12,629 nucleotides of DNA from Pontiella desulfatans (GTDB lineage: Bacteria > Verrucomicrobiota > Kiritimatiellia > Kiritimatiellales > Pontiellaceae): assembly GCA_029287275.1 (NCBI GenBank), contig JARFRL010000234.1, forward strand, positions 1 to 12,629, given 5' to 3'. The position numbers were made by a program, and so were the translations under genes. How positions within the stretch are numbered: the stretch's first letter is position 1; every line of letters starts with the position of its first letter. Of this stretch, positions 6,874 through 12,629 are shown piece by piece. The notes below the pieces were generated by a model that saw nothing but the letters and a program-made list of their open reading frames with translations, was not told the DNA's origin and searched no databases.

Positions 6874-7131
6874 TTAGACGCCGATGCTTGCATCGGAAAA
6901 GTGAAACTCAAGGAGGTCGAGCAGGGTGCCGGTATCGACTTCGTGGTAGAGGTTTCCATTGATTTCCAAGTTGGGACCTCTCCCGCATTCATTCCGGCAA
7001 CGACACCCGGAAAAGCCGATTACGGCGGCAATCCCGTTCCCGTGCAGGTAGTTCTCAACCAGCTCCAAATGCTCGCGGTTTCCTCGGGCGAAACAGGAGC
7101 TTCCCATGCAAATGACGATTGTGTTTTTCAA
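6874..7131 (-). CDS. Thioredoxin-like [2Fe-2S] ferredoxin, first gene of the hydrogenase operon
   Basis: The open frame extends much further upstream into adhE antisense, but the real gene starts at a TTG at 7131. GGAG (7138-7141) lies 6 nt upstream, and the protein then begins LKNTIVICMGSSC, matching the fold start of its two relatives. The 85 residues carry C8-x4-C13 and C45-x3-C49, with an extra C43 (GCRCRNECGRGP). CGRGPNLEINGNLY matches the NuoE-like [2Fe-2S] thioredoxin fold. It is the promoter-proximal gene, with the predicted -10 box about 24 nt before the start codon, and is separated by 67 bp from the sensor gene. The last residues (SDASIGV) are encoded by a palindrome at 6881-6896, suggesting the C-terminus was altered by a repeat. 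It may feed electrons to the sensor hydrogenase; this is inferred from order only. Confidence 0.82.
   Translation of the reverse strand: MKNTIVICMGSSCFARGNREHLELVENYLHGNGIAAVIGFSGCRCRNECGRGPNLEINGNLYHEVDTGTLLDLLEFHFSDASIGV
6881..6896. repeat. Short perfect palindrome at the end of the first ferredoxin gene
   Basis: CCGATGC-TT-GCATCGG is a 7-bp perfect inverted repeat with a 2-nt centre. It lies inside the coding end of the ferredoxin gene and next to the second palindrome at 6832-6858. It looks like a piece of a palindromic intergenic repeat; dispersal elsewhere in the genome is not visible here. Confidence 0.5.
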
Positions 7132-7154
7132 AGCGTTCTCCGGTGTAAAACGAG

Positions 7155-7176
7155 AATAGATACGAATGTATCGATC
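7155..7176. promoter_or_regulatory. Weaker overlapping operator copy at the hydrogenase promoter
   Basis: AATAGAT-ACGAATGT-ATCGATC keeps the 7-N8-7 spacing but matches the consensus in only 5 of 7 and 6 of 7 half-site bases. It shares the central ATCGAT with the strong copy at 7169-7190 and covers the predicted -10 box. It also contains the exact repeat GATAC-GAAT-GTATC (7159-7172). Confidence 0.35.
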
Positions 7177-7184
7177 AAAGTCAA
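7155..7184 (-). promoter_or_regulatory. Predicted promoter of the hydrogenase operon
   Basis: On the minus strand TTGACT (7179-7184) is followed after 18 nt by TCTATT (7155-7160, 4 of 6 to TATAAT). This would start transcription near 7148, just before GGAG and the TTG start at 7131. The 18-nt spacing and the fusion of the -35 box to TATCGAT match the rex promoter. Confidence 0.5.
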
Positions 7185-7190
7185 TCGATA
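7169..7190. promoter_or_regulatory. Candidate Rex operator at the hydrogenase operon promoter
   Basis: TATCGAT-CAAAGTCA-ATCGATA is a perfect 7-bp inverted repeat with an 8-bp spacer and the best copy in the window. It overlaps the -35 box of the hydrogenase operon promoter. Binding by Rex is inferred from the shared motif at rex and adhE. Confidence 0.65.
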
Positions 7191-7208
7191 AAAAAAGATT
7201 GAATGGGG

Positions 7209-7237
7209 TTGCGCCGGGGTTTTCGGGGGCGTATACA
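7209..7237 (+). promoter_or_regulatory. Possible adhE promoter
   Basis: TTGCGC (7209-7214), a 17-nt spacer and TATACA (7232-7237, 4 of 6) are the best spaced pair. An alternative -10, TAAAAT (7275-7280, 5 of 6), has no convincing -35. In the first case the operator at 7248-7269 would sit just after the start point; in the second it would occupy the region upstream of the -10. Either way bound repressor would interfere. Confidence 0.4.
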
Positions 7238-7247
7238 AGGCGGCTCA

Positions 7248-7269
7248 TATCGATATGTACGTATCGAAT
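7248..7269. promoter_or_regulatory. Candidate Rex operator upstream of adhE
   Basis: TATCGAT-ATGTACGT-ATCGAAT keeps the TCGAT-N8-ATCGA core with the same 8-bp spacer as the rex and hydrogenase copies. The centre is nearly symmetric as well (CGATA-tGTACg-TATCG). It lies 64 bp before the adhE start codon. Confidence 0.6.
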
Positions 7270-7332
7270 AGCGGTAAAATTTAACGAATCCCTCGTTATT
7301 CGGGGGTTCATGAAATCAGGAGAATAGGAAAA

Positions 7333-9909
7333 ATGACAACCGTCCAGAAAGATCAGCTGGAAGAGATGGTCGCCCGGGTTAAGCGCGCTCAGATGGAATA
7401 CGCGGACTTCCCGCAGGAAAAAGTCGACGCGATTTTCCGCAAGGCGGCGATGGCCGCCAACGTGGCCCGAATTGATTTGGCGAAAAAAGCCGTGGCCGAA
7501 ACGGGCATGGGCATCGTGGAAGACAAGGTAACGAAAAACCACTTCGCGTCGGAGTTCATCTACAACAAATACAAAGATATGAAAACGTGCGGCGTGCTCG
7601 AACACGACGAAACGTACGGCATCACCAAGATCGCCGAGCCGATCGGGATTATCGCCGGGGTCGTCCCGACCACCAATCCCACGTCCACCGCCATTTTCAA
7701 AGCGCTGATCTCGCTGAAAACCCGTAACGGGATCATTTTCTCCCCCCATCCCCGCGCCAAAGGTTGCACGGCCGAAGCGGCGCATTTAATACGCGAAGCG
7801 GCCGAAGAAGCCGGCGCTCCGGCCGGACTGATCGATTGCATTGAAGCGCCTTCCGTGCAATTGAGTAACGCGCTAATGAGCCATCCGGACATCGCGTTGA
7901 TTCTGGCTACCGGCGGCCCGGGGATGGTCAAAGCGGCGTACAGTTCCGGCAAGCCGGCCCTCGGGGTGGGGGCGGGTAACACGCCGGCGCTTATCGACGA
8001 AACCGCCTGTATTAAAACGGCCGTCAACAGCATCCTCATTTCCAAGACCTTCGATAACGGCGTGATCTGCGCCTCCGAGCAGAGCGTGGTGGTTGTGGAC
8101 TCCGTCTACGACGAAGTGAAGGCCGAATTCACCAAGCGCGGCGCGACGCTTCTGACGGCGGCCCAGAAAAAGAAAGTCGGCGAAACCATCATGGTGGACG
8201 GGCATCTTAACGCGAAAATCGTTGGACAGTCGGCCTCGAAGATCGCCGAATTGGCGGGCATCAAGGTGAAGGAAAACACCAAGGTGCTGATCGGAGAATC
8301 CACGCGGGTTGGACCGGAAGAGCCGTTCTCCTATGAAAAACTCAGCCCCGTTTTGGGGCTCTACAAAGCCTCCGACTTCTTCCATGGATTGGAAATCGCC
8401 GAAGCGCTGGTGGCCGCTGGCGGGATCGGGCACACGTCTGTGCTCTACACCGATCCGCTCAACCGAGACCGCGTCCGCGATTTCGGGGCCATGATGAAAA
8501 CGGGCCGCATTCTCGTGAATACCCCGAGTTCGCAGGGGGCCATCGGCGACCTGTATAACTTTAAACTCGAACCTTCTTTGACCCTCGGCTGCGGAAGTTG
8601 GGGTGGGAATTCGGTCAGCGAAAACGTGGGAGTGAAACACCTGATGAACGTTAAAACGGTCGCGGAACGCCGCGAAAACACCCTGTGGTTTAATGTGCCG
8701 AAGAACATCTATTTCAAGTATGGCTGTCTGCCGCTGGCGATCAAGGATCTGCGCGGAAGCAAGCGCGCCATGATCGTGACCGACAAAGCGCTGCTGGATC
8801 TGGGCCTCGTCGACAAGGTGACCGACGCGCTTAAGACCATTAACCTGGACTATGAAATCTTCTACGACGTGAAACCGGATCCCGATCTGCGCACCGTCAA
8901 GGCCGGCCTGAAGGTGATGAACGGATATAAACCCGACGTCATCATCGCGCTCGGCGGCGGATCTCCGATGGACGCGGCCAAGATCATGTGGCTGATGTAT
9001 GAAAGCCCGGAAACCAAATTTGAAGATTTGGCGATGCGCTTCATGGACATCAAGAAACGCATCTGCACCTTCCCGGAGCTTGGAAAAAAAGCGAAGATGG
9101 TCTGCATTCCAACCACCAGTGGCACCGGATCCGAAGTGACGCCGTTCGCCGTGGTGACCGACGACGAAACCGGCGCGAAGTATCCGATCGCCGACTACGC
9201 CCTCACGCCGGATATGGCCATCTGCGATCCGGAACTCGTCATGGGGATGCCGAAATCGCTCACCGCGTTTGGTGGGATCGACGCGGTGACCCACGCCCTG
9301 GAGGCGATGGTCAGCATCGTCAGCTCCGAGTTCACCAACCCCCAGGCGCTCGAAGCGCTGCGGCTACTCTTCAAATATCTGCCGGAGTCTTATGCCACGG
9401 GCGATCGCAAAGCGCGTGAAAAAGTACACTACGCCGCGACGCTCGCCGGCATGAGCTTCGCCAACGCCTTCTTGGGCATCTGCCACAGTCTGGCGCACAA
9501 GCTGGGAGCGGCCTACCACTTGCCGCACGGCATGGCCAACGCGTTGATGATCAATGAGGTGATCAAGTTCAACGCGACGGATAATCCGATCAAGCAGGCG
9601 GCGTTCTCGCAGTACAGCTGGCCGAGCGCCAAGGAGCGATACGCCCGCGTGGCTGATTATCTCCAGTTGGGCGGCACCACGGACGATTCCAAGGTGAAGC
9701 TGCTGGTCAAGGCGATTGATGAGCTCAAGGTTAAGCTTGGTATTCCCATGAGCATTAAGGACGCCGGCGTGGACGAAAAGGATTTCATGGCCGGCCTCGA
9801 CCAGCTGACCGAGGATGCGTTCGACGACCAGTGCACCGGCGCCAACCCGCGCTATCCGCTGATCAGCGAACTGAAGGAGATCTATCTGAAAGCTTTCGAA
9901 GGAAAATAA
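7333..9909 (+). CDS. adhE: Bifunctional acetaldehyde-CoA / alcohol dehydrogenase AdhE
   Basis: This 858-residue fusion reduces acetyl-CoA to acetaldehyde and then to ethanol, using two NADH. Residues 1 to about 440 form the acylating aldehyde dehydrogenase with the catalytic cysteine in DNGVICASEQ (C246, the same number as in E. coli AdhE) and VGAGNTPALID nearby. Residues from about 450 form the iron-dependent alcohol dehydrogenase with the dinucleotide-site motif GGGSPMDAAK (551-560), IPTTSGTGSEVTPFAVVTD, and metal ligands D650, H654, H718 and H732 in GGIDAVTHALEAM and GICHSLAHKLGAAYHLPHG. All expected catalytic residues are present, and length is near the usual 860-890. AGGAG (7318-7322) lies 10 nt before the ATG. 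It is divergent from the hydrogenase operon, with a candidate Rex operator between, consistent with NADH-controlled fermentation. AdhE enzymes form cytoplasmic spirosome filaments. Confidence 0.97.
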   Translation: MTTVQKDQLEEMVARVKRAQMEYADFPQEKVDAIFRKAAMAANVARIDLAKKAVAETGMGIVEDKVTKNHFASEFIYNKYKDMKTCGVLEHDETYGITKIAEPIGIIAGVVPTTNPTSTAIFKALISLKTRNGIIFSPHPRAKGCTAEAAHLIREAAEEAGAPAGLIDCIEAPSVQLSNALMSHPDIALILATGGPGMVKAAYSSGKPALGVGAGNTPALIDETACIKTAVNSILISKTFDNGVICASEQSVVVVDSVYDEVKAEFTKRGATLLTAAQKKKVGETIMVDGHLNAKIVGQSASKIAELAGIKVKENTKVLIGESTRVGPEEPFSYEKLSPVLGLYKASDFFHGLEIAEALVAAGGIGHTSVLYTDPLNRDRVRDFGAMMKTGRILVNTPSSQGAIGDLYNFKLEPSLTLGCGSWGGNSVSENVGVKHLMNVKTVAERRENTLWFNVPKNIYFKYGCLPLAIKDLRGSKRAMIVTDKALLDLGLVDKVTDALKTINLDYEIFYDVKPDPDLRTVKAGLKVMNGYKPDVIIALGGGSPMDAAKIMWLMYESPETKFEDLAMRFMDIKKRICTFPELGKKAKMVCIPTTSGTGSEVTPFAVVTDDETGAKYPIADYALTPDMAICDPELVMGMPKSLTAFGGIDAVTHALEAMVSIVSSEFTNPQALEALRLLFKYLPESYATGDRKAREKVHYAATLAGMSFANAFLGICHSLAHKLGAAYHLPHGMANALMINEVIKFNATDNPIKQAAFSQYSWPSAKERYARVADYLQLGGTTDDSKVKLLVKAIDELKVKLGIPMSIKDAGVDEKDFMAGLDQLTEDAFDDQCTGANPRYPLISELKEIYLKAFEGK

Positions 9910-9918
9910 TCTCCTCCC

Positions 9919-9979
9919 AGGGACCTTCGGGTCTCTTGAGCCGCCCCTCCCCGGTTTCCCGTGCCGAGGAGGGGTTTTT
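9919..9979 (+). terminator. Double hairpin terminator after adhE
   Basis: First hairpin: AGGGACC (9919-9925), TTCG tetraloop, GGTCTCT (9930-9936), 7 bp with one G-U pair. Second: CCCCTCC (9944-9950) pairs with GGAGGGG (9968-9974), followed directly by TTTTT (9975-9979). The second is a standard rho-independent terminator; the first may add stability. They begin 10 nt after the stop codon. Confidence 0.85.
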
Positions 9980-10019
9980 ACATCCCGGAGTTGCGCCCGG
10001 ACCCGTTCTGAATAAAGAT

Positions 10020-10724
10020 ATGGGCTTTATGGAGACCATCGAACACATACGGGATCTTCCAGGACTAGGAGGCGACACCATCCACGTCTGGGGCATCCAT
10101 GTTCCCGACGCCCTGGGTCGGCTAGGCGCGCTCCGCGCCGTGCTAGATCAAAAAGAACGGGAAAAGGCCGCCCGTTTTCGGCGCGACGCGGATCGACACG
10201 CGTCGATCGTGGCTCGGGGCGCGCTGCGAACGTTGCTCTCCGCCTATACCGAGCTCGCCCCGCGGGAAATCCAAATCAATTACATGCCGACGGGAAAGCC
10301 GTTTGTCGCTTCTTCGGACATTGAGTTCAATGTTTCGCATTCGGGCGATTGGGTGGTGATCGCGCTGGGCCGCGGCCGGAACATCGGCGTGGACGTCGAG
10401 CGCGTGCGCCGCGAGATCGACGTGATGGGCATCGCGGCGCGCTACTTCACGCCCGCGGAAACCGGGCTGATCGAGCAGGCGGAGGATCGGCACGCGGTGT
10501 TCTTCGCGTTGTGGTCTCGCAAGGAGGCCTATGTTAAAGCGCGCGGCTCGACGCTTTTTCGCGAGCTTTCCTCTTTCGCGGTTCCAATCGAGGACGCCGA
10601 GGTGGACGGCTGGTTTTTCCACGGGCTGGAAGCGGGCTCGAAACACGCCGCCGCGGTCGTTACTGACAAACCGCTCGCCGGTGTGCCATGCTATGATTTT
10701 GGAGGACTCAAGTGGGACAATTGA
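10020..10724 (+). CDS. Sfp-type 4'-phosphopantetheinyl transferase
   Basis: This 234-residue protein transfers 4'-phosphopantetheine from CoA to a conserved serine of carrier proteins. Recognisable motifs are TGKPFVASSDIEFNVSHSG (91-108), the Mg-binding NIGVDVERV (D125, E127) and FFALWSRKEAYVKARG (W165, K168, E169, K173). Length and motif order fit the Sfp/AcpT group rather than the short AcpS. The start is uncertain: ATG at 10020 or ATG at 10029, neither with a strong ribosome binding site. The open frame continues upstream into the adhE terminator and is not used. No polyketide, peptide synthetase or other carrier-protein gene is in the window, so its target is unknown. It overlaps the next gene by 13 bp. 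Confidence 0.9.
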   Translation: MGFMETIEHIRDLPGLGGDTIHVWGIHVPDALGRLGALRAVLDQKEREKAARFRRDADRHASIVARGALRTLLSAYTELAPREIQINYMPTGKPFVASSDIEFNVSHSGDWVVIALGRGRNIGVDVERVRREIDVMGIAARYFTPAETGLIEQAEDRHAVFFALWSRKEAYVKARGSTLFRELSSFAVPIEDAEVDGWFFHGLEAGSKHAAAVVTDKPLAGVPCYDFGGLKWDN

Positions 10725-11671
10725 AAAACACCTTTTCATGGTCGTTCAGCGCGGCGGAAGATTTCGAGCAGTGCCGGCGACGGCGCTATTGGAGCAAATA
10801 CGGCATGTGGGGCGGCTGGGCGCGGAACGCGACGGACGAGCAAAAAACCGCGTATCGCCTAAACAAGATGGACAACCGCTGGGGTCTAATGGGCCAGGCG
10901 GCCGAGAACGCGATCATGTGGGTGCTCAAGCAGCATCAGGCCGGAAAGACGGTGACCGTGGACGACGCGTGGAAAACCATCGGCCGGCCGTTCATGACGA
11001 AAAAGTGGAACGAGTCGCTCGAGGGCAACTGGCGTTCCGCGCCGAAACGGTATTGCTGTCTGCGCGACCACTATTACAACAAGCTTTCCGGCGAGGAGGA
11101 AAAAGAGGCCAAGCGCCGGCTCGCCGCGCAAATCCAAAACTGCGTCGCGAACTTCATCGAAAAAGTGCTGCCGCGCGTGGGATCGATTTCTCCGAGTCAG
11201 GAGTTCCAAATCGCGACGCCGGAAGCGGGCGGCGACGTGGAGCACTTCATCTACGAGGGCGTGAAGATCTACTCGATTCCCGACTACGCCTACAAAATCG
11301 GCGACGAAGTGCACATCCACGATTGGAAGGCCGGAAAAATCAAGGCCGACCAACACCGGCTGCAGCTATCGCTCTACGCGCTGTGGGCGATCGTGAAGCA
11401 TGGCGCCGCGCTCGATAAAATCTTTCTCTATGTCGAGTACCTGAACGAAGGGCAGGTGTTGCCGTTCCAGATCTCCGCCGCGGAACTGGAGGAAACCAAG
11501 GCGCGGATGAGCGAGTCCGTCGGCGAGATGACCGAGTATCTGGTTGATCACGACCGCCAAAAAAACGAGCCGCTTCCGAAAGAGGAGTGGGAACTCGCGA
11601 TGGATCCGGCCAGTTGCGCGATGTGCGATTTCCTCGAACTTTGCAAGCCGGAGCTTGATCAATTGGCGTAG
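10712..11671 (+). CDS. PD-(D/E)XK (RecB/Cas4-like) nuclease with a predicted Fe-S cluster
   Basis: This protein has 319 residues from a GTG start at 10712, with GGAGGA (10701-10706) 5 nt upstream. The nuclease core is seen as YSIPDYAYKIGDEVHIHDWK (acidic D191, then D204-W205-K206) followed by the QHRLQLSLYALW motif (Q214, Q218), the order of the PD-(D/E)XK_1 / RecB family. A single N-terminal cysteine in FEQCRRRRYW (C21) and three near the C-terminus, C302-x2-C305-x5-C311, match the iron-staple [4Fe-4S] arrangement of Cas4 and AddB. The start lies within the last codons of the phosphopantetheinyl transferase, so the two are probably co-translated. No CRISPR array, cas gene or helicase is near, so a general DNA-processing role is more likely than an adaptation role. 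No specific function can be assigned. Confidence 0.82.
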   Translation: MGQLKNTFSWSFSAAEDFEQCRRRRYWSKYGMWGGWARNATDEQKTAYRLNKMDNRWGLMGQAAENAIMWVLKQHQAGKTVTVDDAWKTIGRPFMTKKWNESLEGNWRSAPKRYCCLRDHYYNKLSGEEEKEAKRRLAAQIQNCVANFIEKVLPRVGSISPSQEFQIATPEAGGDVEHFIYEGVKIYSIPDYAYKIGDEVHIHDWKAGKIKADQHRLQLSLYALWAIVKHGAALDKIFLYVEYLNEGQVLPFQISAAELEETKARMSESVGEMTEYLVDHDRQKNEPLPKEEWELAMDPASCAMCDFLELCKPELDQLA

Positions 11672-11695
11672 AGGAAAAGGGCGCGGGAAAAGGAG

Positions 11696-11772
11696 TGGTG
11701 CAGCCAACAGGAGTCGAACCTGTAACCTCCTGATTCGTAGTCAGGTGCTCTATCCAATTGAGCTATGGCTGC
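11696..11772 (-). tRNA. tRNA-Arg (anticodon ACG)
   Basis: On the minus strand the acceptor stem is GCAGCCA / TGGCTGC with discriminator A and an encoded CCA (11696-11698). The D arm GCTC...GAGC encloses an AATTGGATA loop. The anticodon stem CCTGA/TCAGG encloses CTACGAA, giving anticodon ACG. The T arm is ACAGG-TTCGACT-CCTGT. Total length with CCA is 77 nt. The ACG anticodon reads CGN-type arginine codons after A-to-I editing by TadA. Confidence 0.96.
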
Positions 11773-11778
11773 GCTTTG

Positions 11779-11799
11779 TTAAGTGCCAGTGGCGCTTAA
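11779..11799 (+). repeat. Inverted repeat in the tRNA-Arg leader
   Basis: TTAAGTGCC (11779-11787) and GGCGCTTAA (11791-11799) pair over 9 bp on the plus strand with one T-G wobble around AGT. It lies 7 to 27 bp upstream of the mature tRNA 5' end and may be a leader hairpin relevant to 5' processing. Confidence 0.45.
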
Positions 11800-11810
11800 G
11801 AGGTGGGGAA

Positions 11811-11837
11811 TTTATAGAGAAGGCATGGGCCGGTCAA
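11811..11837 (-). promoter_or_regulatory. Predicted tRNA-Arg promoter
   Basis: On the minus strand TTGACC (11832-11837, 5 of 6) is followed after 15 nt by TATAAA (11811-11816, 5 of 6). The -10 hexamer is about 40 nt before the tRNA 5' end. The spacing is slightly short, but TATAAATT allows a 17-nt register (TAAATT). The box also overlaps the leader of the divergent esterase gene. Confidence 0.6.
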
Positions 11838-11888
11838 CGGCAAAAAAGAAAAATATTCAGCTCGGGATTAAGCGGGGGACGACGCGGG

Positions 11889-12629
11889 ATGAAAACTTTT
11901 ATGACAACCATTATTTTGGGGGCGACGATGGCCTTGGCTGGAAATGAAATACCGTTGTGGGACGGTGATAGGCTCGGGCCCGTGAACGCGGAACCCGTCG
12001 CGGCGAAATCGGCCGCGAAACTCAACTTGGATCGTCTTGCCGACGTGACTGAGCCCGCGCTGAAACTATATTTGCTCGAGGAGGGAGTGAAGCCGTCTCC
12101 CTTCGTGATCGTCTGTCCGGGTGGTGGATACCAGTTTTTGTCGTATGTCAAAGAGGGGACGGAGATCGCGGAGTGGTTGAATTCAATCGGCGTTTCCGCC
12201 GCGGTGTTGAAGTACCGCGTGCCAAACAATCGAGCGGGCGCCTTGGAAGACGCTCGCCAGGCGGTGCGAATGGCGCGGGAAAAATCAACCGCGTGGAACA
12301 TCGATCCAACGCGCATCGGCATGTTGGGCTTTTCCGCCGGCGGGCATCTAACCGCGGCGTGTGGCAATTCCGACGTTCGGCCCGATTTTTCGGTGCTGGT
12401 TTATCCCGCCTATCTTTTTAAAACCGGAACCATTGAACTGGTCGATGAAATCAAGGTGGATCAAAAAACACCGCCGGCGTTCATTGTCCAAACGAAGGAC
12501 GACAAGGCGTATTATCGGAGTACGCTGGCCTACACCGCGGCGCTGGACGCCGCCGGTGTCGAAGTGGAATCCCACCTGTTCGCCAAAGGCGGGCACGGCT
12601 ACGGCATGCGCGATCGAGGGCATCCGGTG
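11889..12629 (+). CDS. Secreted alpha/beta-hydrolase (acetyl-esterase-like), 3' truncated
   Basis: The 247 codons read in frame to the window end without a stop. The N-terminus, MKTFMTTIILGATMALAGNE, is a short signal peptide with likely cleavage after ALA, so the enzyme is probably exported. The oxyanion motif CPGGGYQF, the nucleophile GFSAGGH, a downstream acid in FIVQTKDDKAYY and the histidine in KGGHGYGMR make a complete catalytic triad of the BD-FAE / acetyl-xylan-esterase-like hydrolases. GGGGGA lies about 10 nt before the ATG. This type deacetylates plant or algal polysaccharides or related esters; the actual substrate is unknown. Only a short tail (perhaps 20 to 60 residues) seems to be missing. 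Confidence 0.88.
   Translation, partial: MKTFMTTIILGATMALAGNEIPLWDGDRLGPVNAEPVAAKSAAKLNLDRLADVTEPALKLYLLEEGVKPSPFVIVCPGGGYQFLSYVKEGTEIAEWLNSIGVSAAVLKYRVPNNRAGALEDARQAVRMAREKSTAWNIDPTRIGMLGFSAGGHLTAACGNSDVRPDFSVLVYPAYLFKTGTIELVDEIKVDQKTPPAFIVQTKDDKAYYRSTLAYTAALDAAGVEVESHLFAKGGHGYGMRDRGHPV

Noticed and set aside
7132..7785. Upstream extension of the first ferredoxin reading frame to an ATG at 7785 (303 residues).
   Set aside because: It runs antisense to the start of adhE, has low-complexity shadow composition, and crosses the promoter and operators. The TTG at 7131 has a good GGAG site and gives a normal family length.
7873..9294. Long minus-strand open frame (473 codons) opposite adhE.
   Set aside because: The adhE strand encodes every catalytic motif. 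The antisense frame is rich in His, Arg and Gly, as expected of a shadow frame.
10712..11671. The Cas4-like nuclease as part of a CRISPR locus.
   Set aside because: No regularly spaced repeats and no other cas gene are present in the window.
11696..11772. tRNA-Arg as the attachment site of an integrated element.
   Set aside because: No integrase, phage gene or repeated tRNA 3' end is seen in the flanking sequence.

Overview
The window looks like the chromosome of a strictly fermentative anaerobe with about 55-60% G+C. The best guess is the PVC group (Kiritimatiellota or a relative). This rests on the group B plus sensory [FeFe] hydrogenase operon, the fused AdhE, a carbohydrate-esterase-like gene and palindromic repeats in the intergenic gaps. 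The lineage is an inference, because no 16S rRNA or other phylogenetic marker lies here.

Layout. Positions 1-915 (+) hold the C-terminal part of a COG4091-type homoserine-dehydrogenase-like / SAF-domain oxidoreductase. It ends at a bidirectional terminator shared with rex (984-1631, -), the NADH-sensing repressor. Upstream of rex, a six-gene minus-strand cluster runs from 7131 down to 1830. In order of transcription it encodes a thioredoxin-like [2Fe-2S] ferredoxin, a sensory-type [FeFe] hydrogenase homologue with FeS and PAS domains, a SpoIIE/PP2C phosphatase, a second ferredoxin, a group B-like [FeFe] hydrogenase with all H-cluster cysteines, and a third ferredoxin. Several junctions are ATGA overlaps or gaps of 3 nt. 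Divergent to it, adhE (7333-9909, +) encodes the bifunctional aldehyde/alcohol dehydrogenase. Then come a Sfp-type phosphopantetheinyl transferase overlapping a PD-(D/E)XK Fe-S nuclease (+), a tRNA-Arg(ACG) (-), and a secreted alpha/beta-hydrolase cut by the window end (+).

How it works together. The hydrogenase operon and adhE are the two classical electron sinks for NADH and reduced ferredoxin. An inverted repeat TATCGAT-N8-ATCGATA lies at the rex promoter (1672-1693), at the hydrogenase promoter (7169-7190, with an overlapping weaker copy 7155-7176) and at the adhE promoter (7248-7269). All copies have the same spacing, and the rex and hydrogenase copies overlap a TTGAC -35 box in the same register. 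The simplest reading is a lineage-specific Rex operator that sets hydrogen and ethanol production by the NADH/NAD+ ratio and also autoregulates rex. The second control layer inside the operon would be a hydrogenase-like redox/H2 sensor with a PAS domain but no output domain, signalling to the PP2C phosphatase. No HydE/F/G maturase and no NuoF-like flavoprotein is encoded in the window.

Both intergenic gaps inside the hydrogenase operon contain palindromic, repeat-like DNA that reaches into the ends of the neighbouring genes.
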